Shown one piece after another: positions 7,783 through 20,719 of a stretch of 64,000 nt of DNA. The notes beneath the pieces were generated by a model. The model was given only the letters and a program-made list of their open reading frames with translations. It was not told where the DNA came from and did no database searches. The translations under genes and the position numbers were made by a program. Position 1 is the first letter of the stretch. Every line of letters starts with the position of its first letter. Source of the DNA: Actinomycetota bacterium (lineage in GTDB: Bacteria > Actinomycetota > Acidimicrobiia > IMCC26256 > JAENVU01). The stretch is taken from the NCBI GenBank assembly GCA_016870395.1, contig VGBT01000005.1:1-64000 (forward strand), read 5' to 3'.

Positions 7783-8654
7783 TGTTCCCGCTCGTCCGTG
7801 AACTGGCCGGCGACGGGATCCCCGTCACGGTGACGTGCCGGGTCCTCGAGATCGCCCGTCAGCCCTATTACCGGTGGCTGGCCTGTCCGGTCACCGACGC
7901 GGAGCTCGCCGAGGCGCATCTCGCGAACGCGGTGTTCGACGCGCATCGCGACGATCCGGAGTTCGGGTATCGGTTCCTCGCGGATGAAGTCCGCGACGCA
8001 GGCTTCAGCGCGTGTGAGCGGACGGTGTGGAAGATCTGTCAAGCAAACGGCTGGTGGTCGGTGTTCGGCAAACGCCGCCCCCGCAAGACGGCCAAGCCCG
8101 GCACCCCCGCCCACGACGACCTCGTCCGCTGGACCTTCGCTGCGGACGCGCCGAACCGGTTGTGGCTCGCGGACATCACCGAACATCCGACCGGTGAGGG
8201 AAAGCTCTACGTCTGCGCGATCAAAGACGTGTTCTCGAACCGGATCGTCGGCTACTCGATCGACACCCGCATGAAAGCCCGCCTCGCGGTCGCGGCACTC
8301 GAGAACGCCGTCGCGCGTCGTGGTGACGTCGCCGGCTGCATCCTGCACACCGACCGCGGGAGTCAATTCCGAGCTCGGAAGACGCACCGGGCCCTCGCCC
8401 GTCATCACATGGTCGGGTCGATGGGCCAAGTCGGCTCCGCCGGCGACAACGCCGCGATGGAATCGTTCTTCGCTCTGCTGCAACGCAACGTCTTCGACCG
8501 GCGCCGCTGGACGACCCGCGACGAGTTGCGCATCGCAGTCGTCACCTGGATCGAACGCACCTACCACCGCCGTCGACGCCAAGCCGCCCTCGGACGATTG
8601 ACCCCCATCGAGTACGAGACGATCATGACCCCACCCACCGCGCAGGCCGCCTAA
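7779..8654 (+). CDS. IS3-family transposase OrfB (DDE integrase core)
   Basis: This 291-residue protein is the catalytic half of the transposase. An HTH_21-like N-terminus (FGYRFLADEVRDAG) is followed by the rve integrase core. The three acidic residues are in LADITEHP, LHTDRGSQ and DNAAMESFFALL, followed by the usual RRRQAALGRLTPIEYE tail. It starts at ATG 7779 inside GAAAATGATG, overlapping the orfA stop. An A-rich slip site of the type used for programmed -1 frameshifting is present but short. Full length, so probably functional if OrfA is supplied from another copy. Confidence 0.9.
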   Translation: MMFPLVRELAGDGIPVTVTCRVLEIARQPYYRWLACPVTDAELAEAHLANAVFDAHRDDPEFGYRFLADEVRDAGFSACERTVWKICQANGWWSVFGKRRPRKTAKPGTPAHDDLVRWTFAADAPNRLWLADITEHPTGEGKLYVCAIKDVFSNRIVGYSIDTRMKARLAVAALENAVARRGDVAGCILHTDRGSQFRARKTHRALARHHMVGSMGQVGSAGDNAAMESFFALLQRNVFDRRRWTTRDELRIAVVTWIERTYHRRRRQAALGRLTPIEYETIMTPPTAQAA

Positions 8655-8661
8655 CCAAACC

Positions 8662-8681
8662 TGTCACCGGATCACGCGGCA
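8662..8681 (-). repeat. IS right inverted repeat
   Basis: This is the 20-base right end of the IS3 element, the exact complement of the left end, followed by the GTC target duplication. Confidence 0.9.
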
Positions 8682-8888
8682 GTCCCGATGGGGCTCGAGG
8701 TCGTTCGGATCGAGGACGGTCGCCGGCCGGGACTAGGTCGCTCGTTCCTCCGCAGCCTCCTGCCGACGGTGGTATTGATCGTGTTCTTCCCTCTCTATCC
8801 GCTGCCCTTTGTTGCTGCCGCGGTTGCGAAGGGCCACCGTTGGCCGAACGACCGGCTGGCCAGGACCCGTGTTGTCTGCTCGCACTGA
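8682..8888 (+). pseudogene. C-terminal remnant of an RDD-family membrane protein
   Basis: The 66-residue frame matches the last half of RDD-domain membrane proteins: GLEVVRIEDGRRPGLGR, then a hydrophobic segment (LLPTVVLIVFFPLYPLP) and the terminal NDRLARTRVV. The first RDD transmembrane helix and the RDD signature are absent. The fragment begins at the right target duplication of the IS3 element. I do not see the missing N-terminal half on the other side of the IS, where only 29 bases separate it from the GH26-like gene. A deletion therefore probably accompanied or followed the insertion. Confidence 0.6.
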
Positions 8889-8951
8889 ACGGGAGATCGG
8901 ACTGTGAACCGTGACCCCGAATGCGTTGAGCCGCAGGCCACGGCCCGCCGG

Positions 8952-8957
8952 TAGGGT
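8952..8957 (+). promoter_or_regulatory. Possible glyA -10 (TAGGGT)
   Basis: TAGGGT lies 48 bases before the glyA ATG and would give a leader of roughly 40 bases with an AGGAG ribosome-binding site. The best -35 candidate (TTGAGC) is spaced too far away (20 bp), so support is weak. Confidence 0.25.
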
Positions 8958-9005
8958 AGGTGGATCGCCGGCGCCCGCCCGGCCCGTCCCAGCCAGGAGC
9001 CCACG

Positions 9006-10268
9006 ATGCCCGACGGCTTCCCCGCCCTCGAGGCCGCCGACCCCGTGCTCGCCGGGATCATCCGGCGTGAGGTCGAGCGCCAGAACACCACCATCCAGCT
9101 CATCGCGTCGGAGAACTTCACCTCTCCCGCGGTGATGGCCGCGCAGGGATCGGTGCTCACCAACAAGTACTCGGAGGGCTACCCGGGCAAGCGGTACTAC
9201 GGCGGCAACCAGGTCGTCGACGAGGCCGAGGAGCTCGCCCGCACGCGGGCCTGCGCGCTGTTCGGGGCCGAGCACGCCAACGTGCAGCCCCACTCGGGCG
9301 CCAACGCCAACATGGCCACCTATCTCGCGCTGCTCCAGCCCGGCGACAAGGTGATGGGGATGCGCCTCGACCAGGGTGGCCACCTCACCCACGGCTCGCC
9401 GGTGAACTTCAGCGGCCGGATCTACGACTTCGTCGCCTACGGGGTCGACGCCACCTCCGAGACCCTCGACTACGACGCCATCCGCGACCTCGCCCGCGCC
9501 GAGCGGCCCAAGGCCATCATCGCGGGAGCAACCGCCTACCCGCGCGTCATCGACTTCGCGGCGTTCCGCGCCATCGCCGACGAGGTGGGCGCGCTGCTCA
9601 TCGTCGACGCGGCGCACATCGCGGGCCTGATCGCGGGCGGCGCGCATCCCTCGCCGGTGCCGCACGCCGACGTGGTCACCTTCACCACCCACAAGACGCT
9701 GCGCGGGCCGCGCGCCGGCTGCATCCTGAGCCGCGCCGAGCACGCCGCGGCGATCGACAAGGCCGTCTTCCCCGGCCTCCAGGGCGGCCCGCTGATGCAC
9801 GTCGTAGCCGCGAAGGCGGTGGCCTTCGAGCTCGCGGCCCGTCCCGACTTCTCCGGCTACGCCGCTGCCGTCGTCGACAACGCCCGGGCGCTCGCGAGCG
9901 GGCTCGCGGAGGAGGGCTTCCGGATCGTCTCGGGTGGCACCGACAACCACCTGATGCTCGTCGACCTGCGCCCGTTCGGCGTCACCGGCAAGGTCGCGCA
10001 GGAGGTGCTCGACACCGCCGGGATCACCTGCAACAAGAACGCGATCCCGAACGACCCCGAGAAGCCGTTCACCACCAGCGGCCTGCGGCTGGGCAGCGCC
10101 GCGGTCACCACGGCGGGGATGGGGGAGCCCGAGATGCGCGAGGTCGCGCGTCTGATCGCGACGGTGCTGCGGGCCGCCGACGACCCGGCGGTGGCGGCCG
10201 AGGTGCGAGACGCGGCGAACCGGCTGTGCTCGAAGTTCACGCCGTATCCCGAGCTCTCGGCGGTGTAG
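9006..10268 (+). CDS. glyA: Serine hydroxymethyltransferase
   Basis: This 420-residue PLP enzyme interconverts serine and glycine and supplies 5,10-methylene-tetrahydrofolate. Characteristic segments are [35 protein letters not shown] and the PLP-lysine site [14 protein letters not shown], followed by [12 protein letters not shown]. Length is normal. The ATG at 9006 follows the ribosome-binding site CCAGGAG by 7 bases. It is followed 24 bases later by the WecA-type gene and then the ATP synthase operon, all on the same strand. Confidence 0.96.
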   Translation: MPDGFPALEAADPVLAGIIRREVERQNTTIQLIASENFTSPAVMAAQGSVLTNKYSEGYPGKRYYGGNQVVDEAEELARTRACALFGAEHANVQPHSGANANMATYLALLQPGDKVMGMRLDQGGHLTHGSPVNFSGRIYDFVAYGVDATSETLDYDAIRDLARAERPKAIIAGATAYPRVIDFAAFRAIADEVGALLIVDAAHIAGLIAGGAHPSPVPHADVVTFTTHKTLRGPRAGCILSRAEHAAAIDKAVFPGLQGGPLMHVVAAKAVAFELAARPDFSGYAAAVVDNARALASGLAEEGFRIVSGGTDNHLMLVDLRPFGVTGKVAQEVLDTAGITCNKNAIPNDPEKPFTTSGLRLGSAAVTTAGMGEPEMREVARLIATVLRAADDPAVAAEVRDAANRLCSKFTPYPELSAV

Positions 10269-10292
10269 TGCGCGCCACGGGAGGCTGACGCG

Positions 10293-11600
10293 ATGGGGGG
10301 CTATGCGGTCGTCCTCGCCGTCGCGGTGCTCGTCACCTTCGGGCTGACGCCGCTCGTACGGCGGCTCGCGGTGCGCATCGGCGCGGTCGTCCCGCCGAGC
10401 CCGCGCGGCGTGCACACGGTGCCGATGCCGAACATCGGGGGCGCCGCGATGTTCGTCGGCTTCCTGGCCGCGATGGCCGTGGCGTCGCAGATCCCGCAGT
10501 TCTCGGAGATGTTCAACGGCTCGTCCGAGCCGGCGGGCCTGATGCTGGGCGCCGGCGTGATGTTCGCGGTGGGGGCGCTCGACGACCTGCGCGACGTGTC
10601 GCCGCCCGCCAAGCTCGCCGGCATGGTGCTCGCGGCGAGCCTCCTGTCCCTGTTCGGCGTCTCGATGCTGTTCTTCCGCGTGCCGTTCATCGGCTGGGAG
10701 ACGGTGGTGCTCTCGCCCGACCTCGCGCCGCTCGCCACCGTCATCCTGGTGATCGTGTTCGCCAACGCGATCAACCTGATCGACGGCCTCGACGGCCTCG
10801 CCGCGGGCACCGTGATCATCGCGGGCACCGCGCTGTTCCTGTACGCGGACCGGCTGTTCAAGAACGGCTTCCTGGAGGGCTCCAACATCGCGCCGCTGGT
10901 GGCGATCATCGCGGTCGGGATCTGCGTCGGCTTCCTGCCGTTCAACTTCACCGGTCGGATCATGATGGGCGACGAGGGCGCGCTGTTCCTCGGCCTGCTC
11001 CTCGCTGTCACCACGATCACGATCGGTGGCCGGGCCGACTACCAGTACACGGGCACCACGTACTTCTTCTTCGCGCCGCTGTTCATCCCGATCGTGATCC
11101 TCGGCGTGCCGATCATCGACACGGCGTTCTCGTTCTTCCGGCGCGTCGCGCGGCGCCGGTCGTTCGCGGTGGCCGACAAGGACCACCTGCACCACCGACT
11201 GATGCGCCTCGGCCACGGCCCCCGGCGGACGGTCGTCATCCTCTGGCTGTGGACCGCGCTGCTCTCCGGATTGGCGTTGCTGCCTGCCTACACCAACGAG
11301 GGCAACGCCCTGGTGCCGCTCGGGATCATGGCCCTGGCGCTGCTGCTGTACGCGTTCTTCTTCCCGGGCAAGCGGGAGGCCCAAGCCATCGTGGCGGAGG
11401 AGGAGCGCGAGCTGGAGGAGGCGCAGGCGCGCCGGAGCGGACCGTCGGGGGAGGAGGCGCAGGCGCGCCGGAGCGGACCGTCGGGGGAGGAGGCGCAGGC
11501 GCGCCGGAGCGGGCCGTCGGGGGAGGAGGCGCAGGCGGTGCCGGCTGCTGGTGCCGGCGTGGTAGAGATGCGGAGTCGGCGCCGCGGCACGGGGAGCTGA
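10293..11600 (+). CDS. wecA: WecA/TagO-type undecaprenyl-phosphate sugar-1-phosphate transferase
   Basis: This 435-residue polytopic membrane enzyme (about 10-11 hydrophobic helices) is predicted to move GlcNAc-1-phosphate from UDP-GlcNAc to polyprenyl phosphate, starting a cell-wall glycan. It shows GALDDLRDV, NAINLIDGLDGLAAG, GRIMMGDEGALFLG with the catalytic Asp, and the cytoplasmic KDHLHHRLMRLGHG box. The C-terminus carries a hydrophilic tail with 3.4 copies of a 12-residue repeat. The same position, just before the atp operon, is seen in mycobacteria (rfe/wecA). It has a GGGAGG ribosome-binding site. Confidence 0.9.
   Translation: MGGYAVVLAVAVLVTFGLTPLVRRLAVRIGAVVPPSPRGVHTVPMPNIGGAAMFVGFLAAMAVASQIPQFSEMFNGSSEPAGLMLGAGVMFAVGALDDLRDVSPPAKLAGMVLAASLLSLFGVSMLFFRVPFIGWETVVLSPDLAPLATVILVIVFANAINLIDGLDGLAAGTVIIAGTALFLYADRLFKNGFLEGSNIAPLVAIIAVGICVGFLPFNFTGRIMMGDEGALFLGLLLAVTTITIGGRADYQYTGTTYFFFAPLFIPIVILGVPIIDTAFSFFRRVARRRSFAVADKDHLHHRLMRLGHGPRRTVVILWLWTALLSGLALLPAYTNEGNALVPLGIMALALLLYAFFFPGKREAQAIVAEEERELEEAQARRSGPSGEEAQARRSGPSGEEAQARRSGPSGEEAQAVPAAGAGVVEMRSRRRGTGS
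11415..11537 (+). repeat. 36-bp in-frame tandem repeat, 3.4 copies
   Basis: The copies are 11415-11450, 11451-11486 and 11487-11522, with a partial fourth at 11523-11537. Each encodes EEAQARRSGPSG in the cytoplasmic tail of the WecA-type protein. Copies 1 and 2 are identical and copy 3 differs by one base (GGACCG to GGGCCG), which implies recent expansion. Confidence 0.95.
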
Positions 11601-11617
11601 TCGGTGCCACCGGCGAG

Positions 11618-11647
11618 TTGCGCCCGGTGGAGTCGCGCCTGTAGTTT
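11618..11647 (+). promoter_or_regulatory. Candidate atp operon promoter (TTGCGC - 18 bp - TAGTTT)
   Basis: A -35-like TTGCGC at 11618-11623 and a -10-like TAGTTT at 11642-11647 are 18 bases apart, in a distinctly AT-richer patch. Transcription would start near 11654 and give a leader of about 58 bases. The operon may also be read from wecA. Confidence 0.4.
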
Positions 11648-11711
11648 GCGAAAGTATTCACAAGCAAGGGCCTCGGACTGTCGCGGGGTCGTTGGGGGAC
11701 GAGGATCTCAG

Positions 11712-13461
<1,750 letters not shown>

Positions 13462-13470
13462 GCGGCCGAC

Positions 13471-14022
13471 ATGCACGGTGTCCTGGCATTGGTCGTCGCC
13501 TCGGAGGAAGCGGAAGTGACGGCGAAGAACCCGATCCTCCCAGAGACGAAGGAGATCGTCTGGGCGGTGGTCGCCTTCGTGCTCGTGTTCTCGCTCCTGG
13601 CGTGGAAGGCGTGGCCCGCGATCAAAAAGGCGCTCCGTGACCGCGAGGACAAGATCCGCGGCGACCTCGAGCGGGCGGAGGCGGTGCGTTCGGAAGCCGA
13701 GGCTTCGCTTGAGGAGTACAACCAGCAGCTTGCCGAGGCGAGGGGAGAGGCCGGACGCATCATCGAGGAGGCGCGCGTCGCTGCCGACCAGGTGCGCAAG
13801 GACCTGATCGCGAGGGCCGAGGCGGACGCCGCCGACGTTCGGACCCGGGCCCAGGAGGACATCCGCCTCGCCAGCGATCGCGCGATCGCCGACCTCCAGA
13901 CGCGGGTCTCGGACCTGTCCATCGAGCTCGCCGAGAGGATCGTTCAGCGCAACCTGGACCGTGATACGCAGATCGCGTTGATCGAGAGCTACATCAACGA
14001 GGTTGGGGGCACTCGGCGATGA
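13471..14022 (+). CDS. atpF: ATP synthase F0 subunit b
   Basis: This 183-residue peripheral-stalk subunit has one N-terminal membrane helix (EIVWAVVAFVLVFSLLAWKAW) followed by a long charged coiled coil (KALRDREDKIRGDLERAEAV onward) and ends with [12 protein letters not shown]. Unlike mycobacteria, where a second b copy is fused to delta, b and delta are separate genes here. Its stop overlaps the atpH start (ATGA). Confidence 0.93.
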   Translation: MHGVLALVVASEEAEVTAKNPILPETKEIVWAVVAFVLVFSLLAWKAWPAIKKALRDREDKIRGDLERAEAVRSEAEASLEEYNQQLAEARGEAGRIIEEARVAADQVRKDLIARAEADAADVRTRAQEDIRLASDRAIADLQTRVSDLSIELAERIVQRNLDRDTQIALIESYINEVGGTRR

Positions 14023-14546
14023 GCTCCGGGCGTGTCGAGGCGTACGCGGAAGCCATGCTCACGATCGCGCTGGCCGAGGGTCGGCTCACGGACGTGGAGG
14101 ACGACCTCTTCCGCTTCGCGCGCACGCTTGACGGCAACGACGACCTTCGCCTCGCCCTCACGGACCCGGGGCTGCCGGTGGAGCGCCGGATCGCCGTGGT
14201 CGAGGAGCTCCTGGGGGCGAAGGTCCTCCGCGTCAGCACCGCGCTCGCCGCCTTCATCGTCGCGGCCGGACGCACGAACGAGCTCTCGGCGATCGTGGAT
14301 GCCTTCGTCGAGAAAGCCGCGGCCGAACGGAGCCACGAGGTGGCCGAGGTCCGGAGCGCGCTGCCGCTCGACGACGGACAGCGCGAGCGGCTCGCCGCGG
14401 CGCTCAACGCCGCGACGGGCAAGCAGGTCGAGCTCAAGGTGATCGTCGATCCCGAGGTGCTCGGGGGCCTCGTCGCTCGTATCGGCGACACCGTCATCGA
14501 CGGATCCGTACGCTCCCGACTCGAGCAACTCAAGGAGCAGCTCTGA
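14019..14546 (+). CDS. atpH: ATP synthase F1 subunit delta
   Basis: This 175-residue OSCP/delta subunit links the peripheral stalk to the top of F1. It starts with the typical [16 protein letters not shown] helix and ends with the conserved [21 protein letters not shown] segment. Its ATG overlaps the atpF stop, and one base separates it from atpA. Length is normal. Confidence 0.94.
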   Translation: MSSGRVEAYAEAMLTIALAEGRLTDVEDDLFRFARTLDGNDDLRLALTDPGLPVERRIAVVEELLGAKVLRVSTALAAFIVAAGRTNELSAIVDAFVEKAAAERSHEVAEVRSALPLDDGQRERLAAALNAATGKQVELKVIVDPEVLGGLVARIGDTVIDGSVRSRLEQLKEQL

Positions 14547-14547
14547 C

Positions 14548-16161
14548 ATGGCCGAGTTGACCATCAACGCGGACGAGATCGCAGCGGCCCTGCGCAAGCA
14601 CATCAGCACGTTCGCTCCGGCGCTGGCCCAGGAGCAGGTCGGCCGGGTCCTGGAGGTGGGCGACGGCGTCGCGCGCGTCGCGGGGCTGCCCGAGACCGCC
14701 GTCAACGAGCTTCTGGAGTTCGAGGGTGGGATGCTCGGCCTCGCGCTGAACCTCGACGAGGAATCGATCGGGGCCGTCGTGCTCGGCAAGGCCGACGCGG
14801 TCGAGGAAGGCCACGCGGTCAAGGCCACCGGCCGCATCCTGTCGATCCCGGTCGGCGACGCGCTCATCGGCCGGGTCGTGAACCCTCTCGGCCAGCCGAT
14901 CGACGGCAAGGGTCCGATCACCTCCGAGGTGACCCGGCGCCTCGAGGTGCAGGCGCCCGGCATCATCGGGCGCAAGCCGGTCCACGAGCCGCTGCAGACG
15001 GGCATCAAGGCCGTCGACGCGATGACCCCGGTGGGTCGCGGTCAGCGGGAGCTGATCATCGGCGACCGCAAGACCGGCAAGACCACCGTCGCGATCGACA
15101 CGATCCTGAACCAGCGCGGCCAAGGTGTGAAGTGCATCTACGTCGCGATCGGCCAGAAGGCGTCGTCGGTCGCGCAGACCGTCGCCACCCTGGCCGAGCA
15201 CGGGGCGATGGAGTACACGGTCGTGGTCAACGCCCCCGCAGGCGACGAGGCGGTGTTCAAGTATCTCGCGCCCTACGGCGGCTGCGCGATGGGCCAGCAC
15301 TGGATGGACAACGGCGAGGCCGCGCTGATCGTCTACGACGACCTGTCGAAGCAGGCCGAGTCGTACCGCCAGCTCGCGCTGCTGCTGCGCCGCCCGCCGG
15401 GCCGCGAGGCGTACCCAGGAGACGTGTTCTACCTGCACAGCCGGCTGCTCGAGCGCGCCGCGAAGCTCTCCGACGAGCTCGGGGCCGGCTCGCTCACCGC
15501 GCTGCCCATCATCGAGACCAAGGCCGGCGACGTCTCGGCGTACATCCCGACCAACGTGATCTCGATCACCGACGGCCAGATCTACCTGCAGGACGACCTG
15601 TTCAAGTCGGGTGTGCGCCCGGCGGTCGACGTGGGCATCTCGGTGTCGCGCGTGGGTGGCGCCGCTCAGGTGAAGGCCATGAAGGGCGTGGCCGGGACGC
15701 TCAAGCTCGACCTCGCGCAGTTCCGCGACCTCGAGGCGTTCGCTACGTTCGGCTCGGAGCTCGACGCGGTGTCGAAGGCCCAGCTCGAGCGGGGCTACCG
15801 ACTGGTGGAGCTGCTCAAGCAGCCGCTCAACTCCCCGATGCCGGTCGAGGAGCAGGTCGTGTCGATCTACTGCGGCACCAACGGCGTGCTCGACGACCTG
15901 CCCGTCGAGCAGGTGAAGGCGTTCGAGGCGGAGCTGCTCGAGTCGTTCCGCACCCGCCACGCCGACCTCCTCGGCCAGATCCGCGAGTCGGGCGCGCTGC
16001 CCGACGAGGCGAAGCTGCGCCAGGTCGTCGACGACCTGAAGGCCCAGTTCGTGGCGACCCACGGCGTCGCAACCGAGGAGACGGCCGCGGCCGACGCCTC
16101 CGAGCTCGACGCCGAGGCCCTCGGCGAGGCCAAGTCCACGAAAACCCTCGACACCGAATGA
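14548..16161 (+). CDS. atpA: ATP synthase F1 subunit alpha
   Basis: This 537-residue regulatory nucleotide-binding subunit carries the P-loop [14 protein letters not shown] near residue 172, the [10 protein letters not shown] stretch and the [28 protein letters not shown] region (split in family alignments), ending with a short acidic tail. A 71-base gap with an elaborate inverted repeat separates it from atpG, the only sizeable gap inside the structural operon. Confidence 0.97.
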   Translation: MAELTINADEIAAALRKHISTFAPALAQEQVGRVLEVGDGVARVAGLPETAVNELLEFEGGMLGLALNLDEESIGAVVLGKADAVEEGHAVKATGRILSIPVGDALIGRVVNPLGQPIDGKGPITSEVTRRLEVQAPGIIGRKPVHEPLQTGIKAVDAMTPVGRGQRELIIGDRKTGKTTVAIDTILNQRGQGVKCIYVAIGQKASSVAQTVATLAEHGAMEYTVVVNAPAGDEAVFKYLAPYGGCAMGQHWMDNGEAALIVYDDLSKQAESYRQLALLLRRPPGREAYPGDVFYLHSRLLERAAKLSDELGAGSLTALPIIETKAGDVSAYIPTNVISITDGQIYLQDDLFKSGVRPAVDVGISVSRVGGAAQVKAMKGVAGTLKLDLAQFRDLEAFATFGSELDAVSKAQLERGYRLVELLKQPLNSPMPVEEQVVSIYCGTNGVLDDLPVEQVKAFEAELLESFRTRHADLLGQIRESGALPDEAKLRQVVDDLKAQFVATHGVATEETAAADASELDAEALGEAKSTKTLDTE

Positions 16162-16174
16162 CCCACCCGAATCA

Positions 16175-16221
16175 TTCTCGGCACGTTTCGGGCCCTAATA
16201 GGGCCCCGGGCGTTCCGAGAA
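16175..16221 (+). repeat. Nested inverted repeat between atpA and atpG
   Basis: The inner hairpin GGGCCCT-AAT-AGGGCCC (16190-16206) is perfect and is flanked by outer arms TTCTCGG (16175-16181) and CCGAGAA (16215-16221). Eight unpaired bases separate inner and outer arms on each side. It has no T-run, so it is more likely an RNA processing, stability or attenuation element than a full terminator. Confidence 0.7.
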
Positions 16222-16232
16222 CGGAGCGCTAG

Positions 16233-19032
<2,800 letters not shown>

Positions 19033-19052
19033 CCGCGTCCTGCCTCGCCTAG

Positions 19053-19069
19053 CCAGCTCCCGGAGCCGG
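19053..19069 (+). terminator. Weak hairpin after the atp operon
   Basis: CCAGCTCC-C-GGAGCCGG can form an 8-bp stem with one mismatch between atpC and the convergent gene. It has no T-run and the loop is very small, so this is only a candidate. Confidence 0.25.
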
Positions 19070-19076
19070 TGGTCCC

Positions 19077-19877
19077 CTACAGGGTCTGGGCCCCGCCCCG
19101 CACGGAGCCGTCGATCCCGTCGCTGTTCGAGCCGGTCGCAGTGCCCGTGGTCGGAGCCCCGCCGCGCGCGATGGTGCGCACCACCGCGAGGAACGCGAGG
19201 AGGAAGAGGAGCGATCCCGTCATCTCGAGGCACTCCTCGGGCACGATCGTCCAGGCCGCGGCCATGCGGTCGTCGCGGTCCCACTGGAGCTGTTCCACGA
19301 CCTGGGCCACCGCCCAGCAGCCCGCGCCGATGGCGAAGAGCGGCAGCGCGTGGAGCGTCCGCCGGAGTTCGGGCAGGAGCCACAGAGCCGAGAACGCTGC
19401 GAGGGCGAACACCGGTAGGTAGAGCGTCTGCCAGTCGATGCCGGTCCTGGCCTCGATGCGCTCGTGGAGCTGCCAGACCTCGTCGATGGCCATGAACCCG
19501 AGGACGGTCGAGATCGGTGCGACGTGCCGGGAGCGGATGCCGCCGCGGCTGCCCGTCGCGGCGACGAGGAAGCCGGTACCGCAGGCCGAAAGGAGCAGGA
19601 GCGCCGAGTAGGCAGTCGGGAAGTTTCACTCGCCGTCGAGGTTGAAGCCGTGGATGCTCCAGTCGCCGATCCGGACCGATCCCTGCCAGCCGCGGCGGAC
19701 CCACACGGAGCTGTCGAGGAAGAGCGCGCCCATCACGCCGAAGAAGACGATGAGCGAGCCGAGGAGCCAGGCCAGGTCGCGGTACCGCAGGCGCGCGACC
19801 CGTGCCGCGAGCGCGTCTGCGCCGGCCCGCCAGCCGGTTCGCGGGGCTGGTGCGCGGCGTTTGATGCCCTGGCTCAT
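19077..19877 (-). pseudogene. Multi-pass membrane protein interrupted by one in-frame TGA
   Basis: Two ORFs lie in the same frame and are separated only by the TGA at 19626-19628. The first 83 residues start at ATG 19877 (ribosome-binding site GGAGGGG) and include the membrane helix LAWLLGSLIVFFGVMGALFL and GDWSIHGFNLDGE. The next 183 residues continue with NFPTAYSALLLLSACGTGFL, FMAIDEVWQLHERIE and two more helices. Together they make a 267-codon protein with about five membrane helices of a type seen as hypothetical in actinobacteria. A TGG (Trp) to TGA change would explain the stop. Frame continuity is seen directly; loss of function is inferred. Confidence 0.75.
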
Positions 19878-20010
19878 CGCCCCTCCAGTCTGAAGCCTCC
19901 TCGACCGGATCGTGCGGACCCCGAAGGCCTGGCCCTCGGTGGAGCGGAGCTGCGCAGGACGGCGCAGCCGATCTGGGAGGGAGTCGTCTCGTGGGCGGCT
20001 CGATCTCGGC

Positions 20011-20719
20011 CTACGGGGGTGGGCGCTCGTTGGGGCGGAGGCGCATCTGCCCAGGTTCGCCGACCAGCCGAGCGCTCGTGGGGTGCTTCTCGCGGGGGTG
20101 GAACCCGCACACGCGATGGATGTTCTCGTAGCCGGTCGTGCCGCCGTCGCACAGGGGTACGTTGTGGTCGATCTCGAGCTGCCGCGTGACATGACATCCG
20201 GCGATGACGCATCGACGCACGAGCGCGTCGAACGCGGTCTGCTCGGGGCGCGCGTGGTTGCCGGTCCTTCGGTTCTCCTCGAAGATCGCTCGCTCGTAGG
20301 GTTCGAGTGCAGCCATCACGCGCGCCGTCTGGTCGATCGGGCCGCGCACTTCGATCCGGCCGGTGCCGTCGGGGTCCTGCCAGTGTCGGATAGATCTGGC
20401 CCGCCGGACTCGTTCGTAGACCGCCATCTCGTCGACACATGCTGCCGCGCTGACCCGGGCGCAGTCTTGCTTCAACCCGCGCAGGCCGTTCACCGTCGCG
20501 CTGGCGAGCAGGCTCTGTTGCGCGCCCGGGTCCGTGAACGCTGCGGCGGACACGGCTTCGGCTTGTGCTCCGGAGAGGCGTCCTTCCCTCAGCGCCTGCT
20601 CGGTGTCGAAAAGCACGTCGAAACGTTTCGCGGCGTCCAAGGAGGAGGCCGCCTGGCCGACGGAGCCGCCCGATACCGCAGCGAGCCACTGCTCGGCGGT
20701 GCGGCCGCTTCGGCCCCCG
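20011..20719 (-). pseudogene. DUF222/13E12-type HNH endonuclease, probably 5'-truncated
   Basis: The C-terminal HNH domain is clear: CVIAGC, LEIDHNVPLCDGG, ENIHRVCGFHPREKH, ending near LVGEPGQMRLRP. Before it is part of the DUF222 helical region (AEQWLAAVSGGSVGQAAS, FDVLFDTEQALREGRLSGAQAEAV). The reading frame stays open upstream into the glpX 3' end without a convincing start, and the first 100 or so residues usual for the family are missing. The track's 209-residue ORF (20011-20640) uses a TTG inside the helical region. These proteins are associated with mobile or repeated gene families. A short expressed form cannot be excluded. Confidence 0.6.

Larger units (their letters stand above)
7418..8681 (+). 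mobile_element. IS3-family insertion sequence, 1264 bp
   Basis: The ends are perfect 20-base inverted repeats (TGCCGCGTGATCCGGTGACA at 7418 and its complement ending at 8681), with 5'-TG and CA-3' termini. The target duplication is GTC at 7415-7417 and 8682-8684. Length, 3-bp duplication and the orfA/orfB arrangement fit the IS3 family. The intact ends suggest a fairly recent insertion, but orfA is frameshifted, so this copy may be immobile. Confidence 0.92.

Noticed and set aside
8733-11384. An 883-residue minus-strand ORF rich in Arg, His and Glu
   Set aside because: It is the antisense shadow of glyA and the WecA-type gene, both of which have strong family motifs.
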